From positions 28,063 to 92,062 of the IMG/VR virus record IMGVR_UViG_3300028581_000024: DNA of 64,000 bases; one strand, 5' to 3'. Position 1 is the first letter of the stretch; every line of letters starts with the position of its first letter. Below the pieces are notes generated by a model. That model saw only the letters and a list, made by a program, of their open reading frames with translations, searched no databases and was not told the DNA's origin. A program made the position numbers and the translations under genes. Below, in pieces: positions 16,720 through 24,710 of the stretch. The DNA is from a virus.

Positions 16720-17471
16720 ACAGTATAGACAAATACACTGGTGTTAACTGTATACGAAAATACCCTCTAGAATACACAACTAGTACCCTAAGATTCACGG
16801 ATAAAGAGAATAATCAAAATGAACGACAACTTTTTAGTAATTATTGGCGAGAGCAAATAGATTTATACGGCCAAAAAATTGCTTATTACAGAAATACATA
16901 CAGCACATTATGTGCAGATAATATATATGGTGAGCAACCGTTATCCAAATTTGAAGACCCTAAAGAGTTTGTAATGTTGGTTAGGTTAACCGAAAACGCT
17001 CTCGTACTAAGTAAATTTGGATTTCAAAGTGATGATCAAATAACAGCTTATGTACACATAAGCTCTTTTTATGCAGTTTACCCACCAGAGGTAGAACCTA
17101 AATCTGGTGACGTCTTTAAATTAAAAGAATATGGTAGCGATAGACCTGGTGAACGTGATGGTAAGCTCTTTGAAATAACTGAGCGTGTAGATGAAGATAA
17201 TTCTGCTATTAACCCGTTGATGGGTCACTATGTTTGGATGTTAAAGGCTAAGCGATTTGATTATTCCTTCCAGCCCAATATTCCTCCAGAAAGAGGAAGT
17301 ACACAAGTACAAGATAGCACACAATATGGTACGATTAGTGCTGCATTTGATAATGCAGGTACATTAACACCGCGTGGAAGTGCGTATCCTTACGATCCAA
17401 ATACTGTTAGTAAGACTAAGGTATTTGATATGACGCAAAACAATACTCTTGAATACGGTGGGTACTACTAA
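16716..17471 (+). CDS. 14: Neck protein (gp14-like)
   Basis: A 251-residue head-completion protein, nearly the length of T4 gp14 (256). In T4 the gp13/gp14 complex closes the filled head and receives the tail. The family pattern is visible: FSNYWREQIDLYGQKIAYY, DNIYGEQPLSKFED, then ENALVLSKFGFQSDD, a GDVFKL strand and a GHYVWMLKAKRFDYSF strand. It is coupled to the upstream late gene by an ATGA overlap. Its stop overlaps the stop of the convergent gene by four bases. Confidence 0.78.
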   Translation: MNSIDKYTGVNCIRKYPLEYTTSTLRFTDKENNQNERQLFSNYWREQIDLYGQKIAYYRNTYSTLCADNIYGEQPLSKFEDPKEFVMLVRLTENALVLSKFGFQSDDQITAYVHISSFYAVYPPEVEPKSGDVFKLKEYGSDRPGERDGKLFEITERVDEDNSAINPLMGHYVWMLKAKRFDYSFQPNIPPERGSTQVQDSTQYGTISAAFDNAGTLTPRGSAYPYDPNTVSKTKVFDMTQNNTLEYGGYY

Positions 17472-17809
17472 GGCTTAATAATTTCTTGCAATTCGGCTTC
17501 AGGTATTTCCTCTTCGATCTCTACAACTTCATCCTTATCAATAAACTTGGGAATACATGTTGCAATAATATCTTTCTTAAATTCCTCACGTTCAATATCT
17601 AGCAACATAGTCTCCATACGCTGCTCAATATACTTTTGAAAAGCTAATGGTTTAACCCAAAAGTCATCCGATATCATATCTGCTTTAAGTTCTGCGGCTC
17701 TACGCTCTACAACATCAATAGCCTCAATCAAGCAAAGCCACCTAGCGTACTCGTCTTTTTTTAGATTATGCGTTTTATTTCCAACAACCGTAATATTATT
17801 TTCGTTCAT
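17468..17809 (-). CDS. Hypothetical early protein, helical
   Basis: A 113-residue protein with no recognised family. It is probably helical throughout (ARWLCLIEAIDVVERRAAELKAD) with an acidic C-terminus (VVEIEEEIPEAELQEI). A promoter-like TTGAAC-N17-TACCAT-N6 precedes the ATG, so it seems to be an early monocistronic gene convergent with the neck gene. Confidence 0.65.
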   Translation of the reverse strand: MNENNITVVGNKTHNLKKDEYARWLCLIEAIDVVERRAAELKADMISDDFWVKPLAFQKYIEQRMETMLLDIEREEFKKDIIATCIPKFIDKDEVVEIEEEIPEAELQEIIKP

Positions 17810-17815
17810 TTATAA

Positions 17816-17844
17816 ATGGTATAAGAAATACTAAACCCGTTCAA
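17816..17844 (-). promoter_or_regulatory. Weak early promoter
   Basis: TTGAAC (17839-17844), a 17-base spacer and TACCAT (17816-17821), then 6 bases to the ATG at 17809. Geometry fits, but the -10 is poor. Confidence 0.4.
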
Positions 17845-17853
17845 GCACTTTAT

Positions 17854-18246
17854 TTAGCGCATCTTGCCGAGAACAAACCCAATAAGGGTGCTATAAAAAG
17901 TGAGGGTGTCAAACTCAACACCACTTTTATGAAGTAGCTTAAAAGTACTTCTCAATACATCGAAGGCATCTTTTATAAAGAGAGCCTTGTCTAAATTATT
18001 CTTTTCTTTTAACTGAAGTCTTAATGAAGACTCTAAAACATCAAAAAAGTTTTCAACAAACTCTGCTGTAGTTTTGTTAATGCCTGTAGAGCTTGCAACA
18101 GCATTTTTATATATTTTATAAGGGACTTGCCCCTTTGCGAAAAAAAAGTCATTTGCTTCAGACTTAATCTTACTAAGACTCATAGGCGTATCATACCCAG
18201 AGACAGGCATAATTTGACTAGCAGGTACCTCTATATACTCCATCAA
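17854..18246 (-). CDS. Hypothetical early protein
   Basis: A 130-residue protein I do not recognise. It has a short Pro-containing N-terminus (YIEVPASQIMPVSGYD) and helical segments (TAEFVENFFDVLESSLRLQL, ALFIKDAFDVLRSTFKLLHK). ATG codons at 18246 and 18243 both fit; the first overlaps the stop of the membrane zinc-ribbon gene by four bases, so the two are one operon. Confidence 0.65.
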   Translation of the reverse strand: MMEYIEVPASQIMPVSGYDTPMSLSKIKSEANDFFFAKGQVPYKIYKNAVASSTGINKTTAEFVENFFDVLESSLRLQLKEKNNLDKALFIKDAFDVLRSTFKLLHKSGVEFDTLTFYSTLIGFVLGKMR

Positions 18247-18671
18247 ACTTCCTCCTTTACATTTTCAACTTGTTGTAAAAGTACTTGCGGGTCAGTAGCT
18301 ACCGGTATAGTGGACAGTACTGTTTTTAATTTAACTAAAACATTAACCGTCTTATTACAACCCGGGCAGTTATATTCGTTCCGCTCATTTAACAAAATAG
18401 GGACAAAGCTTTTCACCCCACGATCGCAAGGACACGTAACTGTTGATCCTTGCTTACTCAACTCAGCCTCTCGCTCAACTATCAATCTTTCCTCTTCTAT
18501 AGCTAACTTTTTCTCTGTATAGTCTCTATAAAAATAAAAACAAACAAACTGTAGCGCAACAAAAAAACCTAATGCGCTTAGAAAGTTAACATGCAAAAAG
18601 GTAAATGGCCAAGCAAGTACACTACCGACTAGAAATGTAAGGCCGAAACTCGATAAGAGCCTAGTAAACAT
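18243..18671 (-). CDS. Small membrane protein with zinc ribbon
   Basis: A 142-residue protein. Two hydrophobic segments at about residues 5-25 and 27-50 (LTFLVGSVLAWPFTFLHV, FLSALGFFVALQFVCFYFY) predict a membrane hairpin, followed by a charged helix. CPCDRG and CPGCNK, about 28 residues apart, form a likely four-cysteine zinc ribbon. The topology would place the ribbon in the cytoplasm. It is transcribed from a well-formed early promoter, so it acts early, perhaps at the host membrane. I do not recognise the family. Confidence 0.7.
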   Translation of the reverse strand: MFTRLLSSFGLTFLVGSVLAWPFTFLHVNFLSALGFFVALQFVCFYFYRDYTEKKLAIEEERLIVEREAELSKQGSTVTCPCDRGVKSFVPILLNERNEYNCPGCNKTVNVLVKLKTVLSTIPVATDPQVLLQQVENVKEEV

Positions 18672-18677
18672 GTATTA

Positions 18678-18705
18678 ATAATATACGAAGCTTACTCTTT
18701 TTCAA
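18678..18705 (-). promoter_or_regulatory. Early sigma70-type promoter
   Basis: TTGAAA (18700-18705), a 16-base spacer, TATTAT (18678-18683), 6 bases, then the ATG at 18671. Predicted +1 is the start codon. Confidence 0.75.
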
Positions 18706-19066
18706 CTATCTTATTAAGCTGTTCTGTACAAGAAAATATAGCATCTTGTATGGCTTCCATTTTCTTGTTTAACTCTCTAATAGCTTTTATACCTTCTACA
18801 TTATCTTTGACAACAGGGTTCACTAGACTATTTTGCAGTTGACGTCTAAAATCAGCACATTTCACAAAAATATCCCCAAGATAATCTAAGGCAAGTTCTA
18901 AGGGAAATGGTAGTCTTTTTGGAGCATTTGTGGTATTTCTATATCTATTAACAATATCCGCAACCGTAATAACCTCGGGCTGTAAATCACGAGTAGCTAT
19001 GCCGCTTACCCATTTATTATATAATTTCTGTGAATCTTCACTTAAAACACTAGGCCTTTTGCTCAC
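18692..19066 (-). CDS. Hypothetical protein
   Basis: A 124-residue helical protein of unknown function, starting at GTG. The C-terminal half (GIKAIRELNKKMEAIQDAIF) is heptad-like and could form a coiled coil. The sequence before the start (ATTAAATA then ATAT) is a poor match to a late box at the usual 4-base distance, so timing is unclear. Its end overlaps the -35 element of the downstream early promoter. Confidence 0.6.
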   Translation of the reverse strand: MSKRPSVLSEDSQKLYNKWVSGIATRDLQPEVITVADIVNRYRNTTNAPKRLPFPLELALDYLGDIFVKCADFRRQLQNSLVNPVVKDNVEGIKAIRELNKKMEAIQDAIFSCTEQLNKIVEKE

Positions 19067-19104
19067 ATATTATTTAATAAAGCTCTAATATTATTATCGT
19101 AAAT

Positions 19105-19112
19105 AATAAATA
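19105..19112 (+). promoter_or_regulatory. Late promoter box (AATAAATA)
   Basis: Seven of eight bases match, four bases before the ATG at 19117. Confidence 0.7.
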
Positions 19113-19116
19113 TAAT

Positions 19117-19533
19117 ATGAGTCTTTTCCAAAAGGAGTTTTTAGCCGTTCTAGAAGCAGATGAAAACCAAGCCGCACCAACAGATACTGCTGCAGCTGAG
19201 CAAGCAGCAATGCAACAGCAGCTAGATCCAACCACCGATCCTAAGGCACTTGATGCAAATGCGCCACAAGGTGTTGATCAAGCACGTGCAGGTCATAACG
19301 CAGCACAAAAGAAAATTCTCGGTACATGGATTAAGCAAGTAGCAGATTTTGTTGAGTTTTTAAATGGTGTGAGTCCTAATAGCGTTCAATCACAACTTTT
19401 CAATAGCAGCTGCGATACACTTTTCGAGCGCATTTCTACAAGTGAAAAGAAAAGAATTTCTCGCGTTGCTATGGAATTAAGTTCCTTTAACGAATCGTTA
19501 AAAGGCTATCTCATATCTGGTGACGAATCTTAA
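19117..19533 (+). CDS. Late protein with capsid-targeting-like N-terminus
   Basis: A 138-residue protein, unknown in function. It begins MSLFQKEFLAVLEADEN, an amphipathic peptide with a VLE site, then an Ala/Gln/Asp-rich linker to about residue 65 and a helical C-terminal domain (ILGTWIKQVADFVEFLNGV...). It is a lone late gene on the plus strand between two early minus-strand genes and shares a TTAA stop with the primase gene. A packaged internal protein is the working idea. Confidence 0.7.
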   Translation: MSLFQKEFLAVLEADENQAAPTDTAAAEQAAMQQQLDPTTDPKALDANAPQGVDQARAGHNAAQKKILGTWIKQVADFVEFLNGVSPNSVQSQLFNSSCDTLFERISTSEKKRISRVAMELSSFNESLKGYLISGDES

Positions 19534-20570
19534 TTTATTTGCGCAAGCGTAACACTACCCTTCAATCCACTATAGGTATGTTCAAGAATAAATTTCTCTG
19601 ATATTTCTGTTATATTGTGCTTGATACAAACATCATTAAGATCTTTTATTTTGCCTAATTCTGTTGGCCATAGAAAGACACTGTGACCCTGCTTAAGTAA
19701 AAAAGCGGTCTTCTTTTTACTAGCTTTATCAACACGCTGATTGTCTAATATCCATATTTTGTTAAGTAGATTAAACTGACTTAATTGATTTTCTTGCTTC
19801 TGTGTGAATACTGAACCCTTGCCTTCATTAATACCGGCAACAGCCACACCGTTTTTTACGAAGCATGCATCCAAAGGACCCTCCGTAATAAAAATAGCTT
19901 TCCGCTTCACATCTACTCTATCGATACCAAACAAAGTCTTTTCACTATTTTGCTTTGAGAGGTACTTCGGCATAGGGTGTGCATTATTTTCTATCAAGGT
20001 GCGAGATTGATAGTGTACTATTTTACCATCAACGTCATAAAAAGGAATAATCAATCTATTTTTATGAACTTTATCTGTAAGACTAACCCAGAAAGTCTCC
20101 GGTCTATTGCAGGCATTGCTAAGGCGTCTTGTAGTCAGTAACTGTAATGCTGCTTTTACATATCTATTATCTTTATGGTATTGTATTTGTATACTATCTG
20201 AGAGGTTAATACTATCTTCAGGAAGTACACTAGTAACATTTTCAACAGCAGGCTCCTTAATATCGTGCACTAGATCTTGTGTATAATTGTCAGGGGTAGC
20301 GGAGAACTGATTGTTCTCTCGCATTATCTCAACATAGGTAAGATTAGCCACAGTCTGGATCCATCTCACAGGTCGTACACTTAAGCCGCAATTATGACAG
20401 AAGACTAAGTTCTTTTTTATAATATAATATAGACGTCGCTTCTTACCCCATGAATTGCCCTCACGACATGTAGGACAGCCACCGCTATACGACTTGGTTA
20501 TCTTATTATATTTCGGATACCCAGCGTATTGGTAGAATTTAGAAACAATATAATCTTCGTTTAGTAGCAC
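19530..20570 (-). CDS. 61: DNA primase (gp61-like)
   Basis: A 346-residue DnaG-type primase (T4 gp61: 342) that makes RNA primers for the lagging strand with the gp41 helicase. The N-terminal zinc finger is clear: CPTC at about 32-35 and CHNC at 58-61. The TOPRIM domain begins KAIFITEGPLDACF, followed by GINEGKGS and IWILDNQRVD. The start is GTG, exactly where an early promoter would begin transcription. Its stop is shared (TTAA) with the late gene on the other strand. Confidence 0.92.
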   Translation of the reverse strand: MLLNEDYIVSKFYQYAGYPKYNKITKSYSGGCPTCREGNSWGKKRRLYYIIKKNLVFCHNCGLSVRPVRWIQTVANLTYVEIMRENNQFSATPDNYTQDLVHDIKEPAVENVTSVLPEDSINLSDSIQIQYHKDNRYVKAALQLLTTRRLSNACNRPETFWVSLTDKVHKNRLIIPFYDVDGKIVHYQSRTLIENNAHPMPKYLSKQNSEKTLFGIDRVDVKRKAIFITEGPLDACFVKNGVAVAGINEGKGSVFTQKQENQLSQFNLLNKIWILDNQRVDKASKKKTAFLLKQGHSVFLWPTELGKIKDLNDVCIKHNITEISEKFILEHTYSGLKGSVTLAQIN

Positions 20571-20576
20571 TACTAT

Positions 20577-20604
20577 AGTATAAAGGAATAATTGATAATA
20601 TCAA
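20577..20604 (-). promoter_or_regulatory. Early sigma70-type promoter of the primase gene
   Basis: TTGATA (20599-20604), a 16-base spacer, TATACT (20577-20582), 6 bases, GTG at 20570. It supports the GTG start. Confidence 0.75.
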
Positions 20605-20607
20605 TTA

Positions 20608-20793
20608 TCAATTAGCTTCTGGCTTAATATCTTCGATACTAACTAAACCCTTACGGATAAAGGTACCGCTGGCGGGATCAATCCAATGTGCTTCTTTATG
20701 CAATTTATTACCAACAATACGTTCAACAATTCTAGGCTCCACAGGCTGACCGCTAATCGGGCTAGCTATCTTACAAGGTCTTACGTAATCCAT
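20608..20793 (-). CDS. Small hypothetical late protein
   Basis: A 61-residue protein, MDYVRPCKIASPISGQPVEP, then a beta-like segment with EAHWIDPASGTFIRKG. Family unknown. A late box is placed four bases upstream of its ATG. The compact, Pro/Gly-containing sequence could be a zinc-free ribbon-like fold, but nothing more can be said. Confidence 0.6.
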   Translation of the reverse strand: MDYVRPCKIASPISGQPVEPRIVERIVGNKLHKEAHWIDPASGTFIRKGLVSIEDIKPEAN

Positions 20794-20796
20794 ACA

Positions 20797-21135
20797 TTAT
20801 TTATTCTCAACCACTGCCTTATCAACAGATTGGGCTCGCTTCTGAGACCTAGTCTTTTTATATTGTTCTATACAAACTGTATAGATGTCAGAGGGTAGTT
20901 GCTCTACTAAGGTTAGAATTTTAGATTTAATGCTTGATTCGAATACCTTTTTAGGTACTTCTCTAATATGCATTTTTGGTAAACTCAAAAACATATATAC
21001 TTCATTTTGTTCTTCTGTATATACAAAAAACTCGCCAATATAATCACCAGTAGTAACGGCAAAAATATCCCTCTTACGTGGCTTTGATTTATTTCGAAAG
21101 AACATTTCTTGCAAAAAGCGAAATATCTCGCTCAA
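20797..21135 (-). CDS. Hypothetical protein in the replication region
   Basis: A 112-residue basic protein. It starts MSEIFRFLQEMFFRNKSKPRKRD and ends in a Lys/Arg/Gln tail. A central beta segment (FAVTTGDYIGEFFVYTEEQNE) is likely. The 5' 47 bases overlap the 3' end of the reductase gene. The N-terminus superficially resembles the capsid-targeting group (LQE), but it sits in an early-type operon, so this may be chance. Confidence 0.6.
   Translation of the reverse strand: MSEIFRFLQEMFFRNKSKPRKRDIFAVTTGDYIGEFFVYTEEQNEVYMFLSLPKMHIREVPKKVFESSIKSKILTLVEQLPSDIYTVCIEQYKKTRSQKRAQSVDKAVVENK
20798..20805 (-). promoter_or_regulatory. Late promoter box (AATAAATA)
   Basis: Seven of eight bases match, four bases before the ATG at 20793. 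It lies in the last codons of the upstream gene. Confidence 0.6.
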
Positions 21136-21961
21136 GTGATGTTATGGCTGAGGGCAATTCTAAATTATAGCTACGCAACTTTTCTGTACTTAAAACACAG
21201 TTGCTTCTATTAGCGACCGTGTTGAGTTGCTCAATATCAATAAACTGCCAATCCAGATTTACCACATCATACTTCTTTAATAAATTAGTTATTTCTTCCG
21301 CATTAAACGCTCCAGGATTGACCACGTTGATAGGACCGGACGGTATTTGTTTATAGATGTAAAGGAACTTACAAATAAATTCATTTAAATCATTCGTACT
21401 TGTTAAACTGTTTTTCATGCTTATAAGATTACTGTATTTGTAAAGCTTATTAAGATAATTTTTTGAAGCTAACGAACTGTCAAAGGGCATTCTGATACGC
21501 AAAATATAACCATAACAGTTTTGAAAAATTGTTTCACATGCATGCTTGCTCTTACTATAAAAGCTACTTTCATTATTAAAAAGACCGAAATTAGGTTCAT
21601 CTTCTTCGGTGAATTCTTTTTCATAACCGCTATAAATACAACCGCTGCTAACTTGAATAGTTGGTATAGCAAAAGCATTACTCGACAGGACAATATTTCT
21701 CGGAACTATAACATTCCAAAACCAACACGCTTGTTTATTTTTCTCACAAGCATCGACATTCGGAGAACCAGTATAACCTGAACAGTTGATTACTGCTTCA
21801 TATTCATTCGAGTGTTCTTTTAAATATTTTTGTAGAATTACTGGTGATGTGTAATCGAGCTGGTCTCTACTAAAAAAATCTACCTTAACATTATTGCGTA
21901 ATAGTGTCTGCTCTAAACTCGTACCAATATAGCCTCTTCCCAACAATAAAATTGACTTCAT
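21089..21961 (-). CDS. NAD(P)-dependent sugar-nucleotide reductase/epimerase (RmlD-like)
   Basis: A 290-residue short-chain dehydrogenase of the extended type. The N-terminal Rossmann motif reads LLLGRGYIGTSLEQ, a VINCSGYTG strand follows, and the catalytic YSKSK is near residue 140. The fold resembles dTDP-4-dehydrorhamnose reductases and NAD epimerases. It stands inside a replication operon between small unknown genes, far from the glycan island. The substrate cannot be told from sequence; dTDP-sugar is the family default. Confidence 0.8.
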   Translation of the reverse strand: MKSILLLGRGYIGTSLEQTLLRNNVKVDFFSRDQLDYTSPVILQKYLKEHSNEYEAVINCSGYTGSPNVDACEKNKQACWFWNVIVPRNIVLSSNAFAIPTIQVSSGCIYSGYEKEFTEEDEPNFGLFNNESSFYSKSKHACETIFQNCYGYILRIRMPFDSSLASKNYLNKLYKYSNLISMKNSLTSTNDLNEFICKFLYIYKQIPSGPINVVNPGAFNAEEITNLLKKYDVVNLDWQFIDIEQLNTVANRSNCVLSTEKLRSYNLELPSAITSLERDISLFARNVLSK

Positions 21962-22266
21962 TTCTCGTCAGCGCTACCCGGGTTACCTACTACATTAAAA
22001 ATAAAACGATTTATAGCTGCCGATAATGCATCTGCATCCATTTGATTTTTTGCATGAATTATATTAACTGGCATACCATTAATATCATATCCTAAGACAA
22101 TAAACGCGCTCAAATACTCAGAGATTAAACCAGTTAAGTTCTGAAGATTTTTAGATTTTTCATTCTTAAGTTGACCATGCTGCGCCATGTAGTCTTGTAT
22201 AACAGAGCGAATGAGATCGTCAACCTGACCTTTATTCTTATGAAGATTTGAATCTGTTTGCTTCAT
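21958..22266 (-). CDS. Small hypothetical protein in the clamp operon
   Basis: A 102-residue protein, mostly helical (QVDDLIRSVIQDYMAQHG), with a beta segment FIVLGYDINGMPVNI. The frame is open up to 22398, but that part lies in the neighbouring gene. The ATG at 22266 (MKQTDSNLHK) has an AGGAAG ribosome site 11 bases upstream and is chosen. The stop overlaps the reductase start by four bases. Function unknown. Confidence 0.65.
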   Translation of the reverse strand: MKQTDSNLHKNKGQVDDLIRSVIQDYMAQHGQLKNEKSKNLQNLTGLISEYLSAFIVLGYDINGMPVNIIHAKNQMDADALSAAINRFIFNVVGNPGSADEK

Positions 22267-22285
22267 ATTTTTAGAGTCTTCCTTG

Positions 22286-22654
22286 TTATTTTTTTTGGGA
22301 TGCTTCACTACTATATTTAGGGCGCTCAGCATAATAAGGAGAATTTTGAGGTGTATTTGCAATACCTTTACTAAGCAGATAGGAGATAATAACTTCAATG
22401 CTGTCAGTTTTAATACTGAAGTTACGAGGAATTGCTAACCCACCATCATTCAATTCAAACATAATTTCATTCATGAAGTGTTTATTGTGGAAACATGTAA
22501 TAAACAAACTAGTAGACCCCGGATTAACAAGCACTGTCCAGCGACGGGGGTCATGCTCACCGAAACCATTGAATAATTTTAACGCAATAAAACCATTATC
22601 ACGTAATCTCTTCATGAAGTAACCGGGTGTTGTTATTTTATTTTTTGAGCTCAC
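22286..22654 (-). CDS. Hypothetical protein next to the sliding clamp
   Basis: A 122-residue protein with an alpha/beta pattern: YFMKRLRDNGFIALKLFNGF, RRWTVLVNPGSTSLFITC, EIMFELNDGG, then a helix IEVIISYLLSKG. It follows the clamp gene with a four-base overlap. The length matches T4 RegA, but I see no convincing similarity. A replication accessory role is inferred from position only. Confidence 0.65.
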   Translation of the reverse strand: MSSKNKITTPGYFMKRLRDNGFIALKLFNGFGEHDPRRWTVLVNPGSTSLFITCFHNKHFMNEIMFELNDGGLAIPRNFSIKTDSIEVIISYLLSKGIANTPQNSPYYAERPKYSSEASQKK

Positions 22655-23379
22655 TTGATTAAAGATGACGCTATATAGCGAGTTTTTACAGGACCGTCGA
22701 GTAGTTGAAATAATACGACCCCTAATTTTTGATTAATTTTACACTCTAACTGCTTTACTCTCACACTACTAATTATTCTTATCAATTCGAAGTTCAAGCA
22801 TAAATTTGTTAATTCCTCTCCTTTGTATTCACTAAGGGGTATCGAAATACTGTCAACATTTTGACGAGCTCGATCCGTAAGGTCACCAAAGATCTTTCCT
22901 TCTTTTGAATATAGATATAATTTGTTACTCTCTGACGCAAAGGTAGACCCTCTAAGCAGTTCGATTAGTGATTTATATTGAATAACAAACTCAATTGGAA
23001 AATTTAAACTAGCTATTTTTGATACATTTACCTTGGGCGCAGTAATGATACCATCTTCAAGCAAATGATATTTAAAGCGTATCTCAGGACCGCTGTAGTT
23101 GATATTATTTTTATCTACAGTAATCGTAAAGCTATCTGTACTGATACACTCAAATGCCTTGATAACCTTTTTAATGTCTGAAATATTTAAATGAATAGGA
23201 ACATCAATATTAGTATCAACTTTGTACTGTGAATGAAGTATTACTGAGGTATCAGAAGTACAAACTAGGCTTGAAAAACCTTCCCCATCCAAAGTTACGA
23301 CACAACTATCATTTAGCTTGCCTAATGGCTGTAGAAAGCCATTTATAAAGAGTTTTTTATCAGGAATATTTACATTCAC
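22651..23379 (-). CDS. 45: DNA polymerase sliding clamp (gp45-like)
   Basis: A 242-residue processivity clamp (T4 gp45: 228). It encircles DNA, holds the polymerase, and in T4 also activates late transcription through gp55 and gp33. The two-domain beta pattern is visible: CVVTLDGEGFSSLVCTSD early, IPIHL-type strands, and a second domain with PIEFVIQYKSLIELLRG. The GTG at 23379 lies where an early promoter would start the RNA. Two small genes and the reductase follow in the operon. Confidence 0.85.
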   Translation of the reverse strand: MNVNIPDKKLFINGFLQPLGKLNDSCVVTLDGEGFSSLVCTSDTSVILHSQYKVDTNIDVPIHLNISDIKKVIKAFECISTDSFTITVDKNNINYSGPEIRFKYHLLEDGIITAPKVNVSKIASLNFPIEFVIQYKSLIELLRGSTFASESNKLYLYSKEGKIFGDLTDRARQNVDSISIPLSEYKGEELTNLCLNFELIRIISSVRVKQLECKINQKLGVVLFQLLDGPVKTRYIASSLIK

Positions 23380-23386
23380 AAGGATT

Positions 23387-23413
23387 ATTATATACTACAA
23401 AAACGAAAAGCAA
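23387..23413 (-). promoter_or_regulatory. Early promoter of the clamp operon
   Basis: TTGCTT (23408-23413), a 15-base spacer, TATAAT (23387-23392), 7 bases, GTG at 23379. The -35-to-start distance is the same 28 bases as in the other early promoters. Confidence 0.65.
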
Positions 23414-23842
23414 TCAGGTTGTTTTAAATAAGTCAACAATACGGTCTAACCTATCAAGAATACGATCTAACTTATCATTGATAGTGGTGGGTGTTATCGG
23501 CTTATTAAAATCAAAAACTAATTGATTTGGATCTTCAGCAGGCTGCTGTACTGTAACTGCAACTGGTGGCGCTTGTTGTGACTGTATTACAGGCTGTTGT
23601 ACAACCTGGATAGGATTAAATTCAATTGTTGGTTGAAGGTTAGGCTGTTGAGGCGTTGTCTGATCTGTAGTTATTCGGAAAACATTCTGCAAATCTGTTT
23701 TAACACCAGAAATGTTCTTAGAGGACCCAACACTTTGGCGGTCGATTTGCTTGAGCTCAGCTAACGTAGTACCAAGTAATGCCATGATGGCATTCTTGCC
23801 TTCTACACTATTAGGATCAACTGCAACAAGACCGTCAGACAT
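23414..23842 (-). CDS. Hypothetical Gln/Pro-rich protein downstream of gp32
   Basis: A 142-residue protein. The central part is Gln/Pro/Val-rich and probably disordered (QQPAEDPNQLVFDF). The C-terminus carries a heptad-like helix with a tandem LDRILDRLDRIVDLF, suitable for oligomerisation or clamp contact. It overlaps the gp32 stop by one base and is thus coexpressed with the single-strand binding protein. Function unknown. Confidence 0.65.
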   Translation of the reverse strand: MSDGLVAVDPNSVEGKNAIMALLGTTLAELKQIDRQSVGSSKNISGVKTDLQNVFRITTDQTTPQQPNLQPTIEFNPIQVVQQPVIQSQQAPPVAVTVQQPAEDPNQLVFDFNKPITPTTINDKLDRILDRLDRIVDLFKTT

Positions 23843-24675
23843 TAATCAAGCCCCTCAAGCAACTTTTTAACAGTGTCATCTTCGAGAACATCTGTTGAAT
23901 CGGTCGCAGAGGGGGTTGAAGCTTCAGACTTATTCGCTTTAACCGGCTTGGCATCAGTGTCAGACGCCTCCGATGAACAATAGTAATGCTCATCGAGCAT
24001 CGATTTCAACTCTTCGTAACTCTTTACAGTAAAGACTGACTCGAGATCGATAATATTTTTATAGGTATCATCAATCTTACCCTTATCTAACCCTTCAACA
24101 GCTCTAGGCATCATAAACTTACTACTAACATAAGTCGGGTAATCCCCCTGCTGCTCTACTTTAATCTTTAGATTACAGCCCTTATCGGTAAGATCAAAAA
24201 TACGAGCACCGAGATCTTCAGACCCCTCACCTTCAATAGCGTCCATAATAATTTTATGGAGTTGCTTACCATAGCGTACAATCATTACCTTACCGTTATT
24301 ATCTGGATTAACGGGGTCGTTTACGACATAGGCATTTACCAGCCACTTTTCAGATCGCAAAATAGCACGGGCTTTAGTCTTCTCATCTTCTGTTCCAGTC
24401 TTAAGAGTTTTATAACGAACCTCGGCAATAGGATCACGAGCACCAAAAGACGTCGGGCTCACCGTATAAACATACTGACCGGTACAAAAACTAGTCCAGC
24501 CAAAAGTATAATAGTGAAAGAATGTCTTGGTTGGATTACCGACATTAGGAAGTAAGCGGACAGTATATGTATTGCCTACTTCAAGTTTCAAAATATCCTT
24601 ATTACGGGATACGGGGTTATTTTTAGCAAGAGCACCTTTAATGCTCTCGAACATCGAATTGGTAATTGTACTCAT
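23842..24675 (-). CDS. 32: Single-stranded DNA-binding protein (gp32-like)
   Basis: A 277-residue ssDNA-binding protein (T4 gp32: 301) that coats template strands and organises replication, recombination and repair. The core strand pattern TYTVRLLPN...FFHYYTFGW and EKWLVNAYVVNDP fits gp32, and the acidic tail ending VLEDDTVKKLLEGLD is the interaction tail. The T4 zinc cysteines are absent: the region reads YTVSPTSFGARDPIAE, with no CxxC. The N-terminal basic segment is short. It is expressed from a strong early promoter and followed by one coupled gene. Confidence 0.88.
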   Translation of the reverse strand: MSTITNSMFESIKGALAKNNPVSRNKDILKLEVGNTYTVRLLPNVGNPTKTFFHYYTFGWTSFCTGQYVYTVSPTSFGARDPIAEVRYKTLKTGTEDEKTKARAILRSEKWLVNAYVVNDPVNPDNNGKVMIVRYGKQLHKIIMDAIEGEGSEDLGARIFDLTDKGCNLKIKVEQQGDYPTYVSSKFMMPRAVEGLDKGKIDDTYKNIIDLESVFTVKSYEELKSMLDEHYYCSSEASDTDAKPVKANKSEASTPSATDSTDVLEDDTVKKLLEGLD

Positions 24676-24682
24676 ATTGTTT

Positions 24683-24710
24683 ATAATATATGATTAGTTT
24701 TTAAAATCAA
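24683..24710 (-). promoter_or_regulatory. Early promoter of the gp32 gene
   Basis: TTGATT (24705-24710, inside the end of the gp59-like gene), a 16-base spacer, TATTAT (24683-24688), 7 bases, ATG at 24675. Confidence 0.75.

Noticed and set aside
20588-20615. AT-rich inverted repeat (AATTGATAATATCAATT) before the primase gene
   Set aside because: It overlaps the early promoter -35 and its bases are explained by TTGATA-type elements; no T tract for termination.
22267-22398. N-terminal extension of the 21958 gene
   Set aside because: It overlaps the coding end of the neighbouring gene; the ATG at 22266 has a ribosome site.
22286-22654. Possible RegA translational repressor (122 residues, near the clamp gene)
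   Set aside because: Only the length and neighbourhood agree; I could not match the sequence pattern of T4 RegA.
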